64,000 nt of DNA. Source: Paracoccus aestuariivivens. GTDB lineage: Bacteria; Pseudomonadota; Alphaproteobacteria; Rhodobacterales; Rhodobacteraceae. Both the position numbers and the translations under genes were made by a program. The notes under the pieces were generated by a model, which saw only the letters and a program-made list of their open reading frames with translations, did not search any database and was not told the origin of the DNA. The stretch spans positions 186,001 through 250,000 of the forward strand of contig NZ_WMIE01000002.1 of the NCBI RefSeq assembly GCF_009711225.1. The letters are read 5' to 3'. The number at the start of each line of letters is the position of its first letter. The stretch's first letter is position 1. Shown in pieces: positions 44,580 to 54,923 of this stretch.

Positions 44580-46157
44580 ATGGCGCGCATTGCCTTCATT
44601 CTACTCTGTCACAAGGATCCCAAGGGTGTCATCGCACAGGCGAACCGGCTGGCGGCCTCGGGGGATTATGTTTCCATCCATTTCGATGGCCGCGCAAATC
44701 CGCGCGACTTTGATCTGATCCGGCAGGCGCTGGCCGATAATCCTTCGGTGGTATTTGCCGCGAAACGCTGGCGATGCGGTTGGGGCGAGTGGTCGCTGGT
44801 CGGTGCGACGCTCGAGGCCGTGAAAGCCGCAGTCGGGGCCTTCCCGCAGGCAACGCATTTCTACATGCTTTCAGGCGATTGCATGCCGATCAAGTCGGCT
44901 GAATATGCCCATGCGTTTCTGGACGCCGAGGATTGCGACTACATCGAGTCATTCGATTTCTTCGAATCCGATTGGATCAAGACCGGTTTCAAGGAAGAAC
45001 GTCTGATCTATCGGCACTGGTTCAATGAGCGCACACAGGCGAAGCGCTTCTATGCCAGCTACGAGATCCAGAAACGCTTCAACCTGAAGCGGCCGATTCC
45101 GGCGGATATTCAGGTCATGATCGGTTCGCAATGGTGGTGCCTGCGTCGCCGCACGGTCGAGAAGGTGCTTAATTTTTGCGCAAGCCGTCCCGATGTGATG
45201 CGGTTTTTTGCCACAACCTGGATTCCGGACGAGACCTTTTTCCAGACCATCGTCCGTCACGTTGTCGCCCGCAAGGAATTGCGCACCCGAACGCTGACAT
45301 ATCTGGTTTTTACCGATTACGGTATGCCAGTCACATTTTATAACGATCAGTATGATCTGCTGATGGGGCAAAACTATCTGTTTGCCCGCAAGATCAGCCC
45401 CGAAGCTCTGCGCCTGCGCGAGCGACTCGGCGCGCTTTGGGCGGCGAAAGGCGTGCATTTTCCGATCTCTAACGAGGCGACGGGCTTGTTCAAGTTCCTG
45501 ACGGGACGGGGTCGGGTTGGCCGCAGGTTTGCGCCGCGCTTCTGGGAAACCGAGAGCAGTCTGGGTCGCGAGAATTCGTTGCGCCTTGTGGTCGCGAAAA
45601 AATGGCATGTCGCGAAGCGCCTCACCGATGCGATCCGCAAAAGCACGGAAATTCCGGCGGTGGATTATCTGTTCAACGAATGGCGGGCGAATCTGCCGGA
45701 TCTGGGCGGAGTCGAGACAACGGTCGCCAAGCGCCAACGCCACCGGCGCGCCTTGTTGCGCTTGCTTTTCGAGCAATTCGAATCGAACCGTCTGGTGATC
45801 TGTCTGGACCCTTCGGCGCTGCACCTGATCGAGGATCTGATGAAGGACAAGGCAGACACCCGCATCCTTCTGATCGATTCCGAATTCGATGAGGGTTACA
45901 TCAGGGGCCATATCGGCCGCGTTGGTCTGGCCGGACCTGAGACACCCTCCGAGGTTGTCGACCGGCTGTTGCCGACCGTGCGCGCTGATCTGGAGCATGA
46001 ATCAGAGCGACTGCGCGATATGGAATTCGCACAGTTCTACGCCATCGCCCCATGGCGCAGCACCGAGGAAAATGCCGTTCAACTGGCGGGCTTCCTCGAT
46101 GTCCTGCCCGACACGGCGCATAAGCTTGCCAGCACGGAATATCTATTCACCGATTAA
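44580..46157 (+). CDS. GT14-type beta-1,6-N-acetylglucosaminyltransferase-like protein (DUF5928)
   Basis: The 525-residue protein has an N-terminal core-2/I-branching-type glycosyltransferase domain (about 1-290): IAFILLCHKDP, then YVSIHFDGRA, the GWGEWSLVGA segment, FYMLSGDCMPI and SQWWCLRRRTVEKVL with WIPDETFFQTI. The C-terminal half (about 300-525) carries a segment (FESNRLVICLDPSALHLIEDLMK) matching the DUF5928 extension of Rhodobacteraceae proteins. It lacks a signal or membrane segment. Function is probably addition of a GlcNAc-type sugar to a surface polysaccharide. The ribosome site is weak. It precedes the HIT gene by 15 bp. Confidence 0.85.
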   Translation: MARIAFILLCHKDPKGVIAQANRLAASGDYVSIHFDGRANPRDFDLIRQALADNPSVVFAAKRWRCGWGEWSLVGATLEAVKAAVGAFPQATHFYMLSGDCMPIKSAEYAHAFLDAEDCDYIESFDFFESDWIKTGFKEERLIYRHWFNERTQAKRFYASYEIQKRFNLKRPIPADIQVMIGSQWWCLRRRTVEKVLNFCASRPDVMRFFATTWIPDETFFQTIVRHVVARKELRTRTLTYLVFTDYGMPVTFYNDQYDLLMGQNYLFARKISPEALRLRERLGALWAAKGVHFPISNEATGLFKFLTGRGRVGRRFAPRFWETESSLGRENSLRLVVAKKWHVAKRLTDAIRKSTEIPAVDYLFNEWRANLPDLGGVETTVAKRQRHRRALLRLLFEQFESNRLVICLDPSALHLIEDLMKDKADTRILLIDSEFDEGYIRGHIGRVGLAGPETPSEVVDRLLPTVRADLEHESERLRDMEFAQFYAIAPWRSTEENAVQLAGFLDVLPDTAHKLASTEYLFTD

Positions 46158-46172
46158 GGACCGGAGGGGCGC

Positions 46173-46547
46173 ATGCCTGCCTATGACCCGAACAATATCT
46201 TTGCCCGAATCCTGCGTGGCGAGATCCCGAACAAGACCGTTCTGGAAACCGAACATACTTTGGCTTTCCATGACATCATGCCCAAGGCTCCGGTGCATGT
46301 GCTGGTGATTCCTAAGGGCGCCTATGTCAGCTACGACGATTTCGCGGCCAATGCCTCCGAGGCCGAGATCGTCGACTTCACCCGGGCCGTCGCTCAGGTG
46401 ACGCGCGAATTGGGAGTGGATCTGGATCAGGGACAGGGCTTCCGCGCGATCGCGAATGCGGGCGAGCACGGCGTGCAGGAAGTGCCGCATTTCCACATGC
46501 ACATTCTGGGGGGCCGCAATATCGGCCGGATGGTCAATCCGGCATGA
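46173..46547 (+). CDS. HIT-family nucleotide hydrolase
   Basis: The 124-residue protein is of the HINT branch: it contains the histidine triad H106, H108 and H110 in HFHMHILGGR and the N-terminal NNIFARILRGEIP and AFHDIMPKAPVHVLVIPK. Such enzymes hydrolyse nucleoside 5'-phosphoramidates. It starts 15 bp after the glycosyltransferase stop and could be cotranscribed with it, though function looks unrelated. It converges with the ABC ATPase gene 7 bp away. Confidence 0.94.
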   Translation: MPAYDPNNIFARILRGEIPNKTVLETEHTLAFHDIMPKAPVHVLVIPKGAYVSYDDFAANASEAEIVDFTRAVAQVTRELGVDLDQGQGFRAIANAGEHGVQEVPHFHMHILGGRNIGRMVNPA

Positions 46548-46554
46548 TGTTGTT

Positions 46555-47766
<1,212 letters not shown>

Positions 47767-47919
47767 TCGGCAGTATCGCCGCTAGGCTATTCGGGACCGT
47801 CGGGCTGATCCGGCGGTCCTTTTCATTTGTCGCGGGCCTGCCATGGCGCGTGGACTTGGCCCTTGGCGGCCTTCGTGGCAGAAGGGGGCATCGGAAGATG
47901 CAGGAAAGGATCGGCGCAT

Positions 47920-50727
47920 ATGACTGAGGCATTCGGCAAGGGGCACCACCTGCATCTGATCGACGGATCGGCCTTTATTTTTCGCGCCTATCACGCGCTG
48001 CCGCCGCTGACGCGCAAATCGGACGGATTGCCCATCGGTGCGGTCGCCGGTTTCTGCAATATGCTGTGGAAATACATCCAAGGCGGCAAGCCGTCGGACC
48101 AGCCGACCCATCTTGCGGTGATCTTCGACCATTCGTCCAAGACCTTCCGCAATGACATCTACCCGCTTTACAAGGCCAACCGCCCTCCGGCCCCCGAGGA
48201 CCTGCGCCCGCAATTCCCGCTGACCCGCGAGGCGACCCGCGCCCACAATATCGCCTGTATCGAGACCGAGGGTTACGAGGCCGATGACATTATCGCGGCG
48301 CTGTCCTGCAAGGCGCGGGATGCGGGCGGGCGGGTGACCATCGTCAGCTCCGACAAGGATCTGATGCAACTGGTTGGCGGCGGCGTCGGCATGCTCGACC
48401 CGATCAAGAACAAGGATATCGGCCCCGACGAGGTGCGCGAGAAATTCGGCGTCGGGCCGGATCGTGTCGTCGATGTGCAGGCGCTTGCGGGCGATTCCGT
48501 CGATAATGTCCCGGGCGCACCTGGAATCGGGATTAAGACTGCCGCGCAACTTATTGATGAATATGGTGATCTTGAAACACTTCTTGAACGCGCTGTCGAG
48601 ATCAAGCAACCCAAGCGCCGCCAGACCCTGATCGACAATGCGGATCTGATCCGCATCTCGAAGCAACTGGTGCAGCTTGATTGCGATACCCCCTTGGACT
48701 TCACGCTGGAATCCTTGGAACTGCGCGATCCCGATCCCGAGGCGCTGCTGGACTTCCTGACCCGGATGGAGTTCCGCACCCTGACCCAGCGCGTTGCCGA
48801 CCGTTTCGGTGCCGAAGCTCCGGTCATCGTGGAAGCCGCCACGGTGGCGACGGCCTCGGCCAAGGTGGAACTGCCGCCAATCGACCGCAGCCTTTACACC
48901 ATCATCCGCGACGAAACCGTGCTGGCCGAATGGCTGGCCGAGATCACGCAAAAGGGCATCGTCGCCATCGACACCGAGACGACGGGGCTGGACGAAATGC
49001 AGGCCGATTTGGTCGGTGTCTCGCTTTGCACCGGTCCGGGCCGCGCCGCCTATATCCCCTTGGGCCATGTCGGAGAGGGTGCAGCGGGCGATCTGTTCGG
49101 TGGCCCGACGCTGGCCGAAGGGCAGATGCCGCTTGAACGCGCCTTGGCGCTGCTGAAACCGGTGCTGGCCGATGAGGCTGTGCTGAAGATCGGGCAGAAC
49201 ATCAAATACGACTGCAAGATCCTCGCGCGGCTGGGCCTGAAAATGGGCCCGATCGAGGACACCATGCTGATGTCCTATGCCCTGAATGCCGGTGAACATA
49301 ACCACGGCATGGACGAGCTTTCGGAAACCTATCTCGGGCATAAATGCGTGCCGATCAAGGATCTGATCGGCTCGGGCAAGTCGCAGATTGGCTTCGCTCA
49401 GGTTCCGGTCGAGAGGGCCGGCGAATATGCCGCCGAGGATGCCGAGGTGACGTGGCGGCTGTGGCACCACTTCCGCCCTCTGCTGTCGCGCGAACATGTG
49501 GCGACCGCCTACGAGGTTCTGGAACGCCCCATGGTTCCGGTTCTGGCCGAGATGGAAATGGCGGGCATTCGCATCGACGCCGATCACCTGCGTCGGATGT
49601 CGAGCGCGTTTGCCCAGAAAATGGCCGCGCTGGAGGAGGAGATCCACGGCCTCGCCGGCGGTCCCTTCAACGTCGGCAGCCCTAAGCAGTTGGGCGAGAT
49701 CCTGTTCGAGCGCATGGGGCTTTCGGGCGGTAAGCAGGGCAAGACGGGGGCCTTCTCGACCAGCGCCGATGTGCTCGAGGATCTGGCAGCCGAGGGGCAC
49801 GACCTGCCCGCGCGCGTGCTGGACTGGCGCGGCATCTCGAAGCTTAAATCGACCTATACCGACGCGCTGCCCACGCATGTGAATGCTGATACGGGCCGCG
49901 TTCATACCAGCTATTCGATTACGGGGGCGCAGACCGGACGTCTGGCCTCGACCGATCCGAACCTGCAAAATATCCCCGTCCGCACCGACGAGGGCCGCCG
50001 CATCCGCGAGGCCTTTGTCGCCGGACCGGGGATGAAAATCATCAGCCTCGATTACAGCCAGATCGAGTTGCGAATTCTGGCGCATGTCGCCTCGATTCCG
50101 GCGCTGAAACAGGCTTTCCGTGACGGCATCGACATTCACGCCATGACCGCCAGCCAGATGTTCGGCGTGCCGGTCGACGGCATGGACCCGATGATCCGCC
50201 GTCGCGCCAAGGCGATCAACTTCGGCGTGATCTATGGTATCTCTGGCTTTGGTCTTGCGCGCAACCTGCGTATCCCGCGCGCCGAGGCTCAGGCCTTTAT
50301 CGACACCTATTTCGAGCGATTCCCCGAGATCCGCGCTTATATGGACCGCACCGTGGCCGAGGCGAAGCAGGATGGTTTCGTGCGGACCCTGTTCGGACGT
50401 AGGATCAAGACGCCGGGGATCAACCAAAGCGGCCCCGCCGCAGGTGGCGCGCGCCGCGCCGCGATCAACGCACCGATCCAAGGGGCGGCGGCAGATATCA
50501 TCCGCCGTGCCATGATCCGTATGCCGGATGCGATCCGCGACCTGCCCGCCAAGATGCTGCTGCAGGTCCATGACGAACTGGTCTTCGAGGTCGAGGAAGG
50601 TGCCGTCGACGACCTGATCCGCATCGCCCGCGATGTGATGGAAAACGCAGCCGAACCGGCCATCAAACTTGACGTTCCGCTGATCGTCGATGCGGGCGTG
50701 GGCGCGAACTGGGCGGAGGCCCATTGA
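47920..50727 (+). CDS. polA: DNA polymerase I
   Basis: The 935-residue enzyme removes RNA primers and fills gaps in replication and repair. All three domains are visible: the 5'-3' exonuclease (HLIDGSAFIFRAYHALP, VSSDKDLMQL, DNVPGAPGIG), the 3'-5' proofreading domain (IDTETTGLD, NIKYDCKIL, YAAEDAEVT) and the polymerase with LDYSQIELRILAH, RRRAKAINFGVIYGIS and QVHDELVFEVE. ATG 47920 follows AGGAAAGGA. A 9-bp hairpin follows the stop. Proofreading residues appear intact, unlike Taq-type enzymes. Confidence 0.98.
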   Translation: MTEAFGKGHHLHLIDGSAFIFRAYHALPPLTRKSDGLPIGAVAGFCNMLWKYIQGGKPSDQPTHLAVIFDHSSKTFRNDIYPLYKANRPPAPEDLRPQFPLTREATRAHNIACIETEGYEADDIIAALSCKARDAGGRVTIVSSDKDLMQLVGGGVGMLDPIKNKDIGPDEVREKFGVGPDRVVDVQALAGDSVDNVPGAPGIGIKTAAQLIDEYGDLETLLERAVEIKQPKRRQTLIDNADLIRISKQLVQLDCDTPLDFTLESLELRDPDPEALLDFLTRMEFRTLTQRVADRFGAEAPVIVEAATVATASAKVELPPIDRSLYTIIRDETVLAEWLAEITQKGIVAIDTETTGLDEMQADLVGVSLCTGPGRAAYIPLGHVGEGAAGDLFGGPTLAEGQMPLERALALLKPVLADEAVLKIGQNIKYDCKILARLGLKMGPIEDTMLMSYALNAGEHNHGMDELSETYLGHKCVPIKDLIGSGKSQIGFAQVPVERAGEYAAEDAEVTWRLWHHFRPLLSREHVATAYEVLERPMVPVLAEMEMAGIRIDADHLRRMSSAFAQKMAALEEEIHGLAGGPFNVGSPKQLGEILFERMGLSGGKQGKTGAFSTSADVLEDLAAEGHDLPARVLDWRGISKLKSTYTDALPTHVNADTGRVHTSYSITGAQTGRLASTDPNLQNIPVRTDEGRRIREAFVAGPGMKIISLDYSQIELRILAHVASIPALKQAFRDGIDIHAMTASQMFGVPVDGMDPMIRRRAKAINFGVIYGISGFGLARNLRIPRAEAQAFIDTYFERFPEIRAYMDRTVAEAKQDGFVRTLFGRRIKTPGINQSGPAAGGARRAAINAPIQGAAADIIRRAMIRMPDAIRDLPAKMLLQVHDELVFEVEEGAVDDLIRIARDVMENAAEPAIKLDVPLIVDAGVGANWAEAH

Positions 50728-50733
50728 GTTTCG

Positions 50734-50761
50734 GGCTGCCGCGCCTTTCGCTGCGGCAGCC
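50734..50761 (+). terminator. Hairpin after polA
   Basis: GGCTGCCGC (50734-50742) pairs with GCGGCAGCC (50753-50761) around a 10-base loop, 6 bases after the polA stop. No T run follows, so it may be a weak terminator or an mRNA 3'-end stabiliser. Confidence 0.45.
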
Positions 50762-50832
50762 GGAAATTCGGAAAACATGAAGCTTGCCCGACCGCACCGT
50801 CATGGTTCGGTCGTGGCGCAGGAGATTTCGAT

Positions 50833-51810
50833 ATGGCACATGGCCACGATCATCCAGGACATTCGCATATGCCCGCCGGAGCAGGCGACGGCACGATCCT
50901 GATCGCGGTCATCGTCAATCTTGGCCTGACGCTCGCGCAGGTCATCGGCGGCTATGTCGCGGATTCGACGGCGCTGATCGCGGATGGAGTGCATAACTTC
51001 TCGGACGCGCTGGCCTTGGTTCTGGCATTCGGTGCGCGACGTCTGGCACGGCGTCCCGCCAGTCCGGACATGAGTTTCGGCTGGAGCAGGGCCGAAATCG
51101 TTGCGGCCTTTGTGAATTACATCGCGCTGATCGCGGTGTCGGTCTGGTTGGCAATCGAGGCTTTCGGGCGGGTTTTTGACCCGCCTGAGGTGCAGGGCGG
51201 GCTGGTGATGGCACTGGCCGGTCTTGCGCTGGTCATTGATCTTGCGACAGCCGCACTGGTTTGGCGGGCGGCGCAGGAAAGCGTCAACATCCGCGCGGCG
51301 TTCCTGCATAATCTGGCGGATGCGGCGGTCTCGATCGCGGTCATTCTGGGAGGCCTGCTGATCTGGGCCTTTGGCTGGCAGATTGCCGACCCGCTTCTGA
51401 CGGTGGCGATTTCGGTCGTGATCATGTGGCATGTCGGGATGGAAATCGGCCCTGTCACGCGGATGCTGATGCTGGCGGCCCCTGCGGGGATCAACCATGA
51501 CGAGGTCGATCAATCATTGCACCGGATTGCGGGCGTCACCGGTGTGCATCATGTGCATCTGTGGCAGATCGACGAAAAGCGCACGGCACTATCGGCCCAT
51601 CTGGTGATGGAGCCGGGGGCGATTCCCTCGGATCTTGTACGGAACGCCAAGACGATGCTGAAGGCCAAGTTCGGAATCGACCACGCCACGATCGAAAGCG
51701 AATGGCTGGGCGAGCCTTGCGGTGATCCGCAACACAGCGACGATCACGATCACGATCACGATCACGATCACGATCACGGCCATAACCATGGCCATGGCAA
51801 TCGTCACTAG
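50833..51810 (+). CDS. Cation diffusion facilitator (Zn2+ exporter, ZitB/CzcD-like)
   Basis: The 325-residue inner-membrane antiporter should export zinc or related divalent cations. It has six helices, the metal-site aspartates in DGVHNFSDALA and HNLADAAVSIAV, and a C-terminal cytoplasmic domain with GVHHVHLWQID. Both ends are histidine-rich: MAHGHDHPGHSH at the start and six HD dipeptides then HGHNHGHGNRH at the end, probably buffering metal. The tail is encoded by six tandem GATCAC repeats. It converges with hemN, 3 bp between stops. Confidence 0.94.
   Translation: MAHGHDHPGHSHMPAGAGDGTILIAVIVNLGLTLAQVIGGYVADSTALIADGVHNFSDALALVLAFGARRLARRPASPDMSFGWSRAEIVAAFVNYIALIAVSVWLAIEAFGRVFDPPEVQGGLVMALAGLALVIDLATAALVWRAAQESVNIRAAFLHNLADAAVSIAVILGGLLIWAFGWQIADPLLTVAISVVIMWHVGMEIGPVTRMLMLAAPAGINHDEVDQSLHRIAGVTGVHHVHLWQIDEKRTALSAHLVMEPGAIPSDLVRNAKTMLKAKFGIDHATIESEWLGEPCGDPQHSDDHDHDHDHDHDHGHNHGHGNRH
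51742..51777. repeat. Six tandem GATCAC repeats in the CDF gene
   Basis: GATCAC is repeated six times without interruption, encoding His-Asp dipeptides in the exporter tail. Its 6-base unit keeps the reading frame if copy number changes. Confidence 0.95.
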
Positions 51811-51813
51811 GGT

Positions 51814-53169
51814 TCAGATCGCCGAAGAGTGACCCGACGCCGCCATATCATAGGCGTCGAACATCCTTGCGATCATTCGGGTCAGGGCGCGGCCAGCCAA
51901 CGGGATATGCAGACCGGCGCTGTCGACCTCAACCATGTCACCGAATTTCTGGACGACGGGGGCGAACAGCGCCGCAAGCGTTTCATTGGTGAAACCGTGA
52001 TCGCGGATGAATTCGTCGGCCCTGATCTCGAAATCGCACATCAGCGCCTCGATCATGCGGCTGCGCCAGGTGTCCTCGGCCGAGAAGACATGGCCGCGTT
52101 TGGTCGAGAAACGGCCATCACGGATCTGGGCGACATGGCCGCCGGTGGCTGGCGTGTTCTGGGCGTAGCCTTGCGGGAATCGCGAAATCGAGGACGCGCC
52201 CAGTCCGATCAGCACCTTGGCCTGATCATCGGTGTAGCCTTGGAAATTGCGGCGTAGCTTGCCTTCGCGTTGTGCGCGGGCAAGACCGTCTCCGGGTCGG
52301 GCAAAATGGTCAATCCCGATCTCGTCATAGCCATCGGCAAGGAACAGTTCGCGGGCTTGCGCGAACAGATGCAGACGTTCATGCGGACCGGGCAGGCTGT
52401 CCTCGGGGATCATCACCTGACGCTTGGCCATCCACGGCACATGGGCATAGCCATAAAGCGCCACGCGATCCGGCGACAGTGCCAACAGGTCCTGCACCGT
52501 CTTCGAGATGCGCTGCGGGTCCTGATGCGGCAGGCCGTAAAGGATATCGGCGTTCAGGCTGGCGATGCCGCGATCACGGATCATATCGACGGCGCGCTTG
52601 GTCAGCTCGAAGCTTTGCTCGCGTCCGATCACCTTCTGGATTTCGGGATCGAAATCCTGCACGCCGATTGACGCACGGGTCAGACCGGCTTCGGCCAGCG
52701 CGTCCATGCGGGCTTCGTCGATTTCGTTGGGGTCGATCTCGACCGAGAATTCCGCCCCCTCGGCCAGCGGAAAGGCCGACAGGATCGCCGCCGACAATTC
52801 GCGGATCACATCGGCGGGCAGCAAGGTCGGTGTGCCGCCGCCCCAATGCAGCCGCGACAACTTAACTCCGGGCGCGAGAGTCGCTTTCAGCAGGTCGAAT
52901 TCGGCAAGAAGCGACTTGGCGTAGGACCGGACAGGGTCCTCGGATTGGGTACCTTGGGTGCGACAGGCGCAGAACCAGCAGAGCCTGCGACAGAATGGCA
53001 CATGCACGTATAACGAGATCGCGGCCCCCTCGGGGATAGCCGTGATCCACTCGCGAAAGCGGGTTTCGTCAACATTAACACCGAAATGCGGAGCGGTCGG
53101 GTAGCTGGTGTAGCGCGGCACGCGTGCGTCGAACAATCCCAGCCGCTGAAGTTGCGATTGCTGTTCCAT
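51814..53169 (-). CDS. hemN: Oxygen-independent coproporphyrinogen III dehydrogenase
   Basis: HemN makes protoporphyrinogen IX for heme without oxygen by radical SAM chemistry. The 451-residue protein has the cluster motif at C60, C64, C67 and C69 (CRRLCWFCAC), the SAM-contacting GGGTPT and the HemN start LFDARVPRYTSYPTAPHF. It is divergent from fnrP with a single FNR box in the 52-bp gap; the box centre lies 42 bp before the hemN ATG, so anaerobic activation is likely. This fits supply of heme to the nearby cbb3 oxidase under low oxygen. Confidence 0.97.
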   Translation of the reverse strand: MEQQSQLQRLGLFDARVPRYTSYPTAPHFGVNVDETRFREWITAIPEGAAISLYVHVPFCRRLCWFCACRTQGTQSEDPVRSYAKSLLAEFDLLKATLAPGVKLSRLHWGGGTPTLLPADVIRELSAAILSAFPLAEGAEFSVEIDPNEIDEARMDALAEAGLTRASIGVQDFDPEIQKVIGREQSFELTKRAVDMIRDRGIASLNADILYGLPHQDPQRISKTVQDLLALSPDRVALYGYAHVPWMAKRQVMIPEDSLPGPHERLHLFAQARELFLADGYDEIGIDHFARPGDGLARAQREGKLRRNFQGYTDDQAKVLIGLGASSISRFPQGYAQNTPATGGHVAQIRDGRFSTKRGHVFSAEDTWRSRMIEALMCDFEIRADEFIRDHGFTNETLAALFAPVVQKFGDMVEVDSAGLHIPLAGRALTRMIARMFDAYDMAASGHSSAI

Positions 53170-53204
53170 ATGTCTATCTTTGGACCTAACGATCCCCTTT
53201 TTCC

Positions 53205-53218
53205 TTGACCCAGATCAA
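53205..53218. promoter_or_regulatory. FNR box between hemN and fnrP
   Basis: TTGAC-CCAG-ATCAA matches the FNR/FnrP consensus TTGAY-N4-RTCAA. Its centre is about 42 bp upstream of the hemN ATG and only 11 bp upstream of the fnrP ATG. For hemN it could act as a class II activator with transcription starting almost at the ATG; for fnrP it would lie at or after the promoter, suggesting autorepression. Confidence 0.85.
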
Positions 53219-53221
53219 ATC

Positions 53222-53971
53222 ATGCCCGCTGACGTAGCTACACTGACGTTGCAGCCAGCCTGCGATGTTTGCCCAATCCGTAACCGAGCCGTTTGTGCCC
53301 ATTGCGAAGGCGACGATCTGGCCGAGCTGGAGGGTATGAAATACTATCGCAGTTTCGAGGCGGGGCAGGTCATCGTCTGGGCTGGAGACCAGATGGACTT
53401 CGTCGGCTCGGTCGTGTCCGGCATGGCCGGCTTGACCCAGCAGCTTGAAGACGGCCGCACCCAGATGGTCGGCCTGCTGCTGCCCAGCGATTTTCTGGGC
53501 CGTCCGGGCAGGCAGATCGCCAGCTACACCGTTACTGCGACATCCGAGATCGTGTTGTGCTGCTTCCGCCGCAAGCCGTTCGAGAAACTGCTGGCCGAGA
53601 CGCCGCATCTGGCCGGACGTCTGCTTGAGATGACTTTGGATGAACTGGACGCGGCGCGCGACTGGTTGCTGCTGCTCGGCCGGAAATCCGCACGCGAAAA
53701 GATCGCCTCTTTCCTTGTCATCCTTGCGCGGCGCGAGGCCGCTTTGGCGCGGCAGCGACCCAAGGGGCGCTTCGCCGTAGAACTGCCTTTGACCCGAGAG
53801 GCGATGGCGGATTATCTGGGGCTGACCCTTGAAACCGTCAGCCGTCAGATGAACACGCTCAAGCGCGAAGGTGTTATCGAGCTTGAGGGCAAGCGCCGCG
53901 TCATCATCCCGTCATTCGAGGACCTGGTCATCGAAAGCGGCGAGGATTCGGACGGCGGCTTGCCCAGTTGA
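53222..53971 (+). CDS. fnrP: FNR-type oxygen-sensing transcription regulator
   Basis: The 249-residue CRP/FNR protein carries the oxygen-labile 4Fe-4S cluster ligands C14, C17 and C25 (or C28) and the central cysteine C113 or C114 in EIVLCCF. The helix-turn-helix ends ETVSRQ, with the E-x2-S-R residues that read TTGA half sites. ATG 53222 places the cysteines as in FnrL/FnrN relatives; it has no clear ribosome site and is preceded by an FNR box 3 bases away. A TTG start at 53180 would add 14 residues encoded by the box itself. Location beside hemN, usp and cco genes matches FnrP of Paracoccus denitrificans. Confidence 0.95.
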   Translation: MPADVATLTLQPACDVCPIRNRAVCAHCEGDDLAELEGMKYYRSFEAGQVIVWAGDQMDFVGSVVSGMAGLTQQLEDGRTQMVGLLLPSDFLGRPGRQIASYTVTATSEIVLCCFRRKPFEKLLAETPHLAGRLLEMTLDELDAARDWLLLLGRKSAREKIASFLVILARREAALARQRPKGRFAVELPLTREAMADYLGLTLETVSRQMNTLKREGVIELEGKRRVIIPSFEDLVIESGEDSDGGLPS

Positions 53972-53976
53972 CCCTG

Positions 53977-54810
53977 CTAGCGGGCCATGAAAATCGGGAC
54001 AGTGGCCTTTTCCAGCATGTTGCGCGTCGCGCCACCCAAGATCGCCTGACGGAAGCGCGAGTGGCCATAGGCCCCCATTACGATCATGTCGGCGCCGATT
54101 TCCGTGGCACGGCGGTTCATGATCTCGCTGATCTGGGGCATCGTGCGGGCGAGAACGGCGATTTCGGCTTTGACGCCCTGTCGGGTCAGCATCTGGCATA
54201 GCGCTCCACCGGGGTCAGAGCGTTCGGGGCCGTTCGGCGACGGGTCGATGACGGTGATCTCGACCTGATCCGCGGCTTGCAGCAGGGGAAGCGCACGGCG
54301 TACCGCGGTCATCGCCTCGGCAGACTGGTTCCACGCGATCAGGATCTTGCGGCCGAAAGGTTCGTGCAATGTGCCGGGGACGACCAGCACGGGAACCGAG
54401 CCTTCGAACAGGGCAGCTTCCGTAATCGCCTCGGAGTCGGTCGGCGCGTCATGGCCATAAGGTTGGCTGAGAACGACAAGGTCCGCGTAGCGCGCCCGCA
54501 TCCCGACCAGAGTCGAAAGCCCGCCCAATTGGGCCACCGCCGAATCGACCGCCCAGCGGATATCTTCGGCATGCAGGCGTTCGCGGACCTTTTCCTCCAG
54601 CTTCGACGCGGCTGCGACAGCCTGATCGATTGATTCCTGGAACACATAGGCCGAGGCACCGGCGTAATAGTAACCGCTTTGGGTATGGTCGATGCCAAGG
54701 CAGAAAACGTCCAGATGACCCTCTTCGCGACGGGTCATGGCGATGGCTGATTCCAGCTGGTCGTGCTGCTGATCGCTGGTCAGTACTGTCAGGATGGACT
54801 TGTACGGCAT
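53977..54810 (-). CDS. Tandem-domain universal stress protein
   Basis: The 277-residue protein has two UspA folds. The first starts YKSILTVLTSDQQ; the second has ILIAWNQSAEA and the ATP-binding pattern GADMIVMGAYGHSRFRQAILGGATRNML, so only the second domain looks able to bind nucleotide. GAGGAG precedes ATG 54810; the frame upstream to 54921 would run into the FNR box region. It is divergent from ccoN and shares the FNR box at 54924-54937, as does the usp gene beside cco in Paracoccus. The role is probably in survival at low oxygen. Confidence 0.94.
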   Translation of the reverse strand: MPYKSILTVLTSDQQHDQLESAIAMTRREEGHLDVFCLGIDHTQSGYYYAGASAYVFQESIDQAVAAASKLEEKVRERLHAEDIRWAVDSAVAQLGGLSTLVGMRARYADLVVLSQPYGHDAPTDSEAITEAALFEGSVPVLVVPGTLHEPFGRKILIAWNQSAEAMTAVRRALPLLQAADQVEITVIDPSPNGPERSDPGGALCQMLTRQGVKAEIAVLARTMPQISEIMNRRATEIGADMIVMGAYGHSRFRQAILGGATRNMLEKATVPIFMAR

Positions 54811-54923
54811 GGTCACTCCTCTCTCCGCGAAAAACGCGGCGTCGTGATAGTCCGAACATACTCTCGTTTCGGAAAATTTGTTCGGCAATAGTGCAAGATT
54901 ACACGGCTTTGGCCCCGTCAAGG

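Noticed and set aside
47782..50778. 998-codon open frame on the minus strand
   Set aside because: It is exactly antisense to polA, whose motifs are complete. Long antisense frames are common in GC-rich DNA because stops are rare in that register; the translation has no recognisable domain.
51742..51777. CRISPR-like array or iteron origin from the GATCAC repeats
   Set aside because: The units are 6 bases with no spacers and lie in frame in a metal-binding tail.
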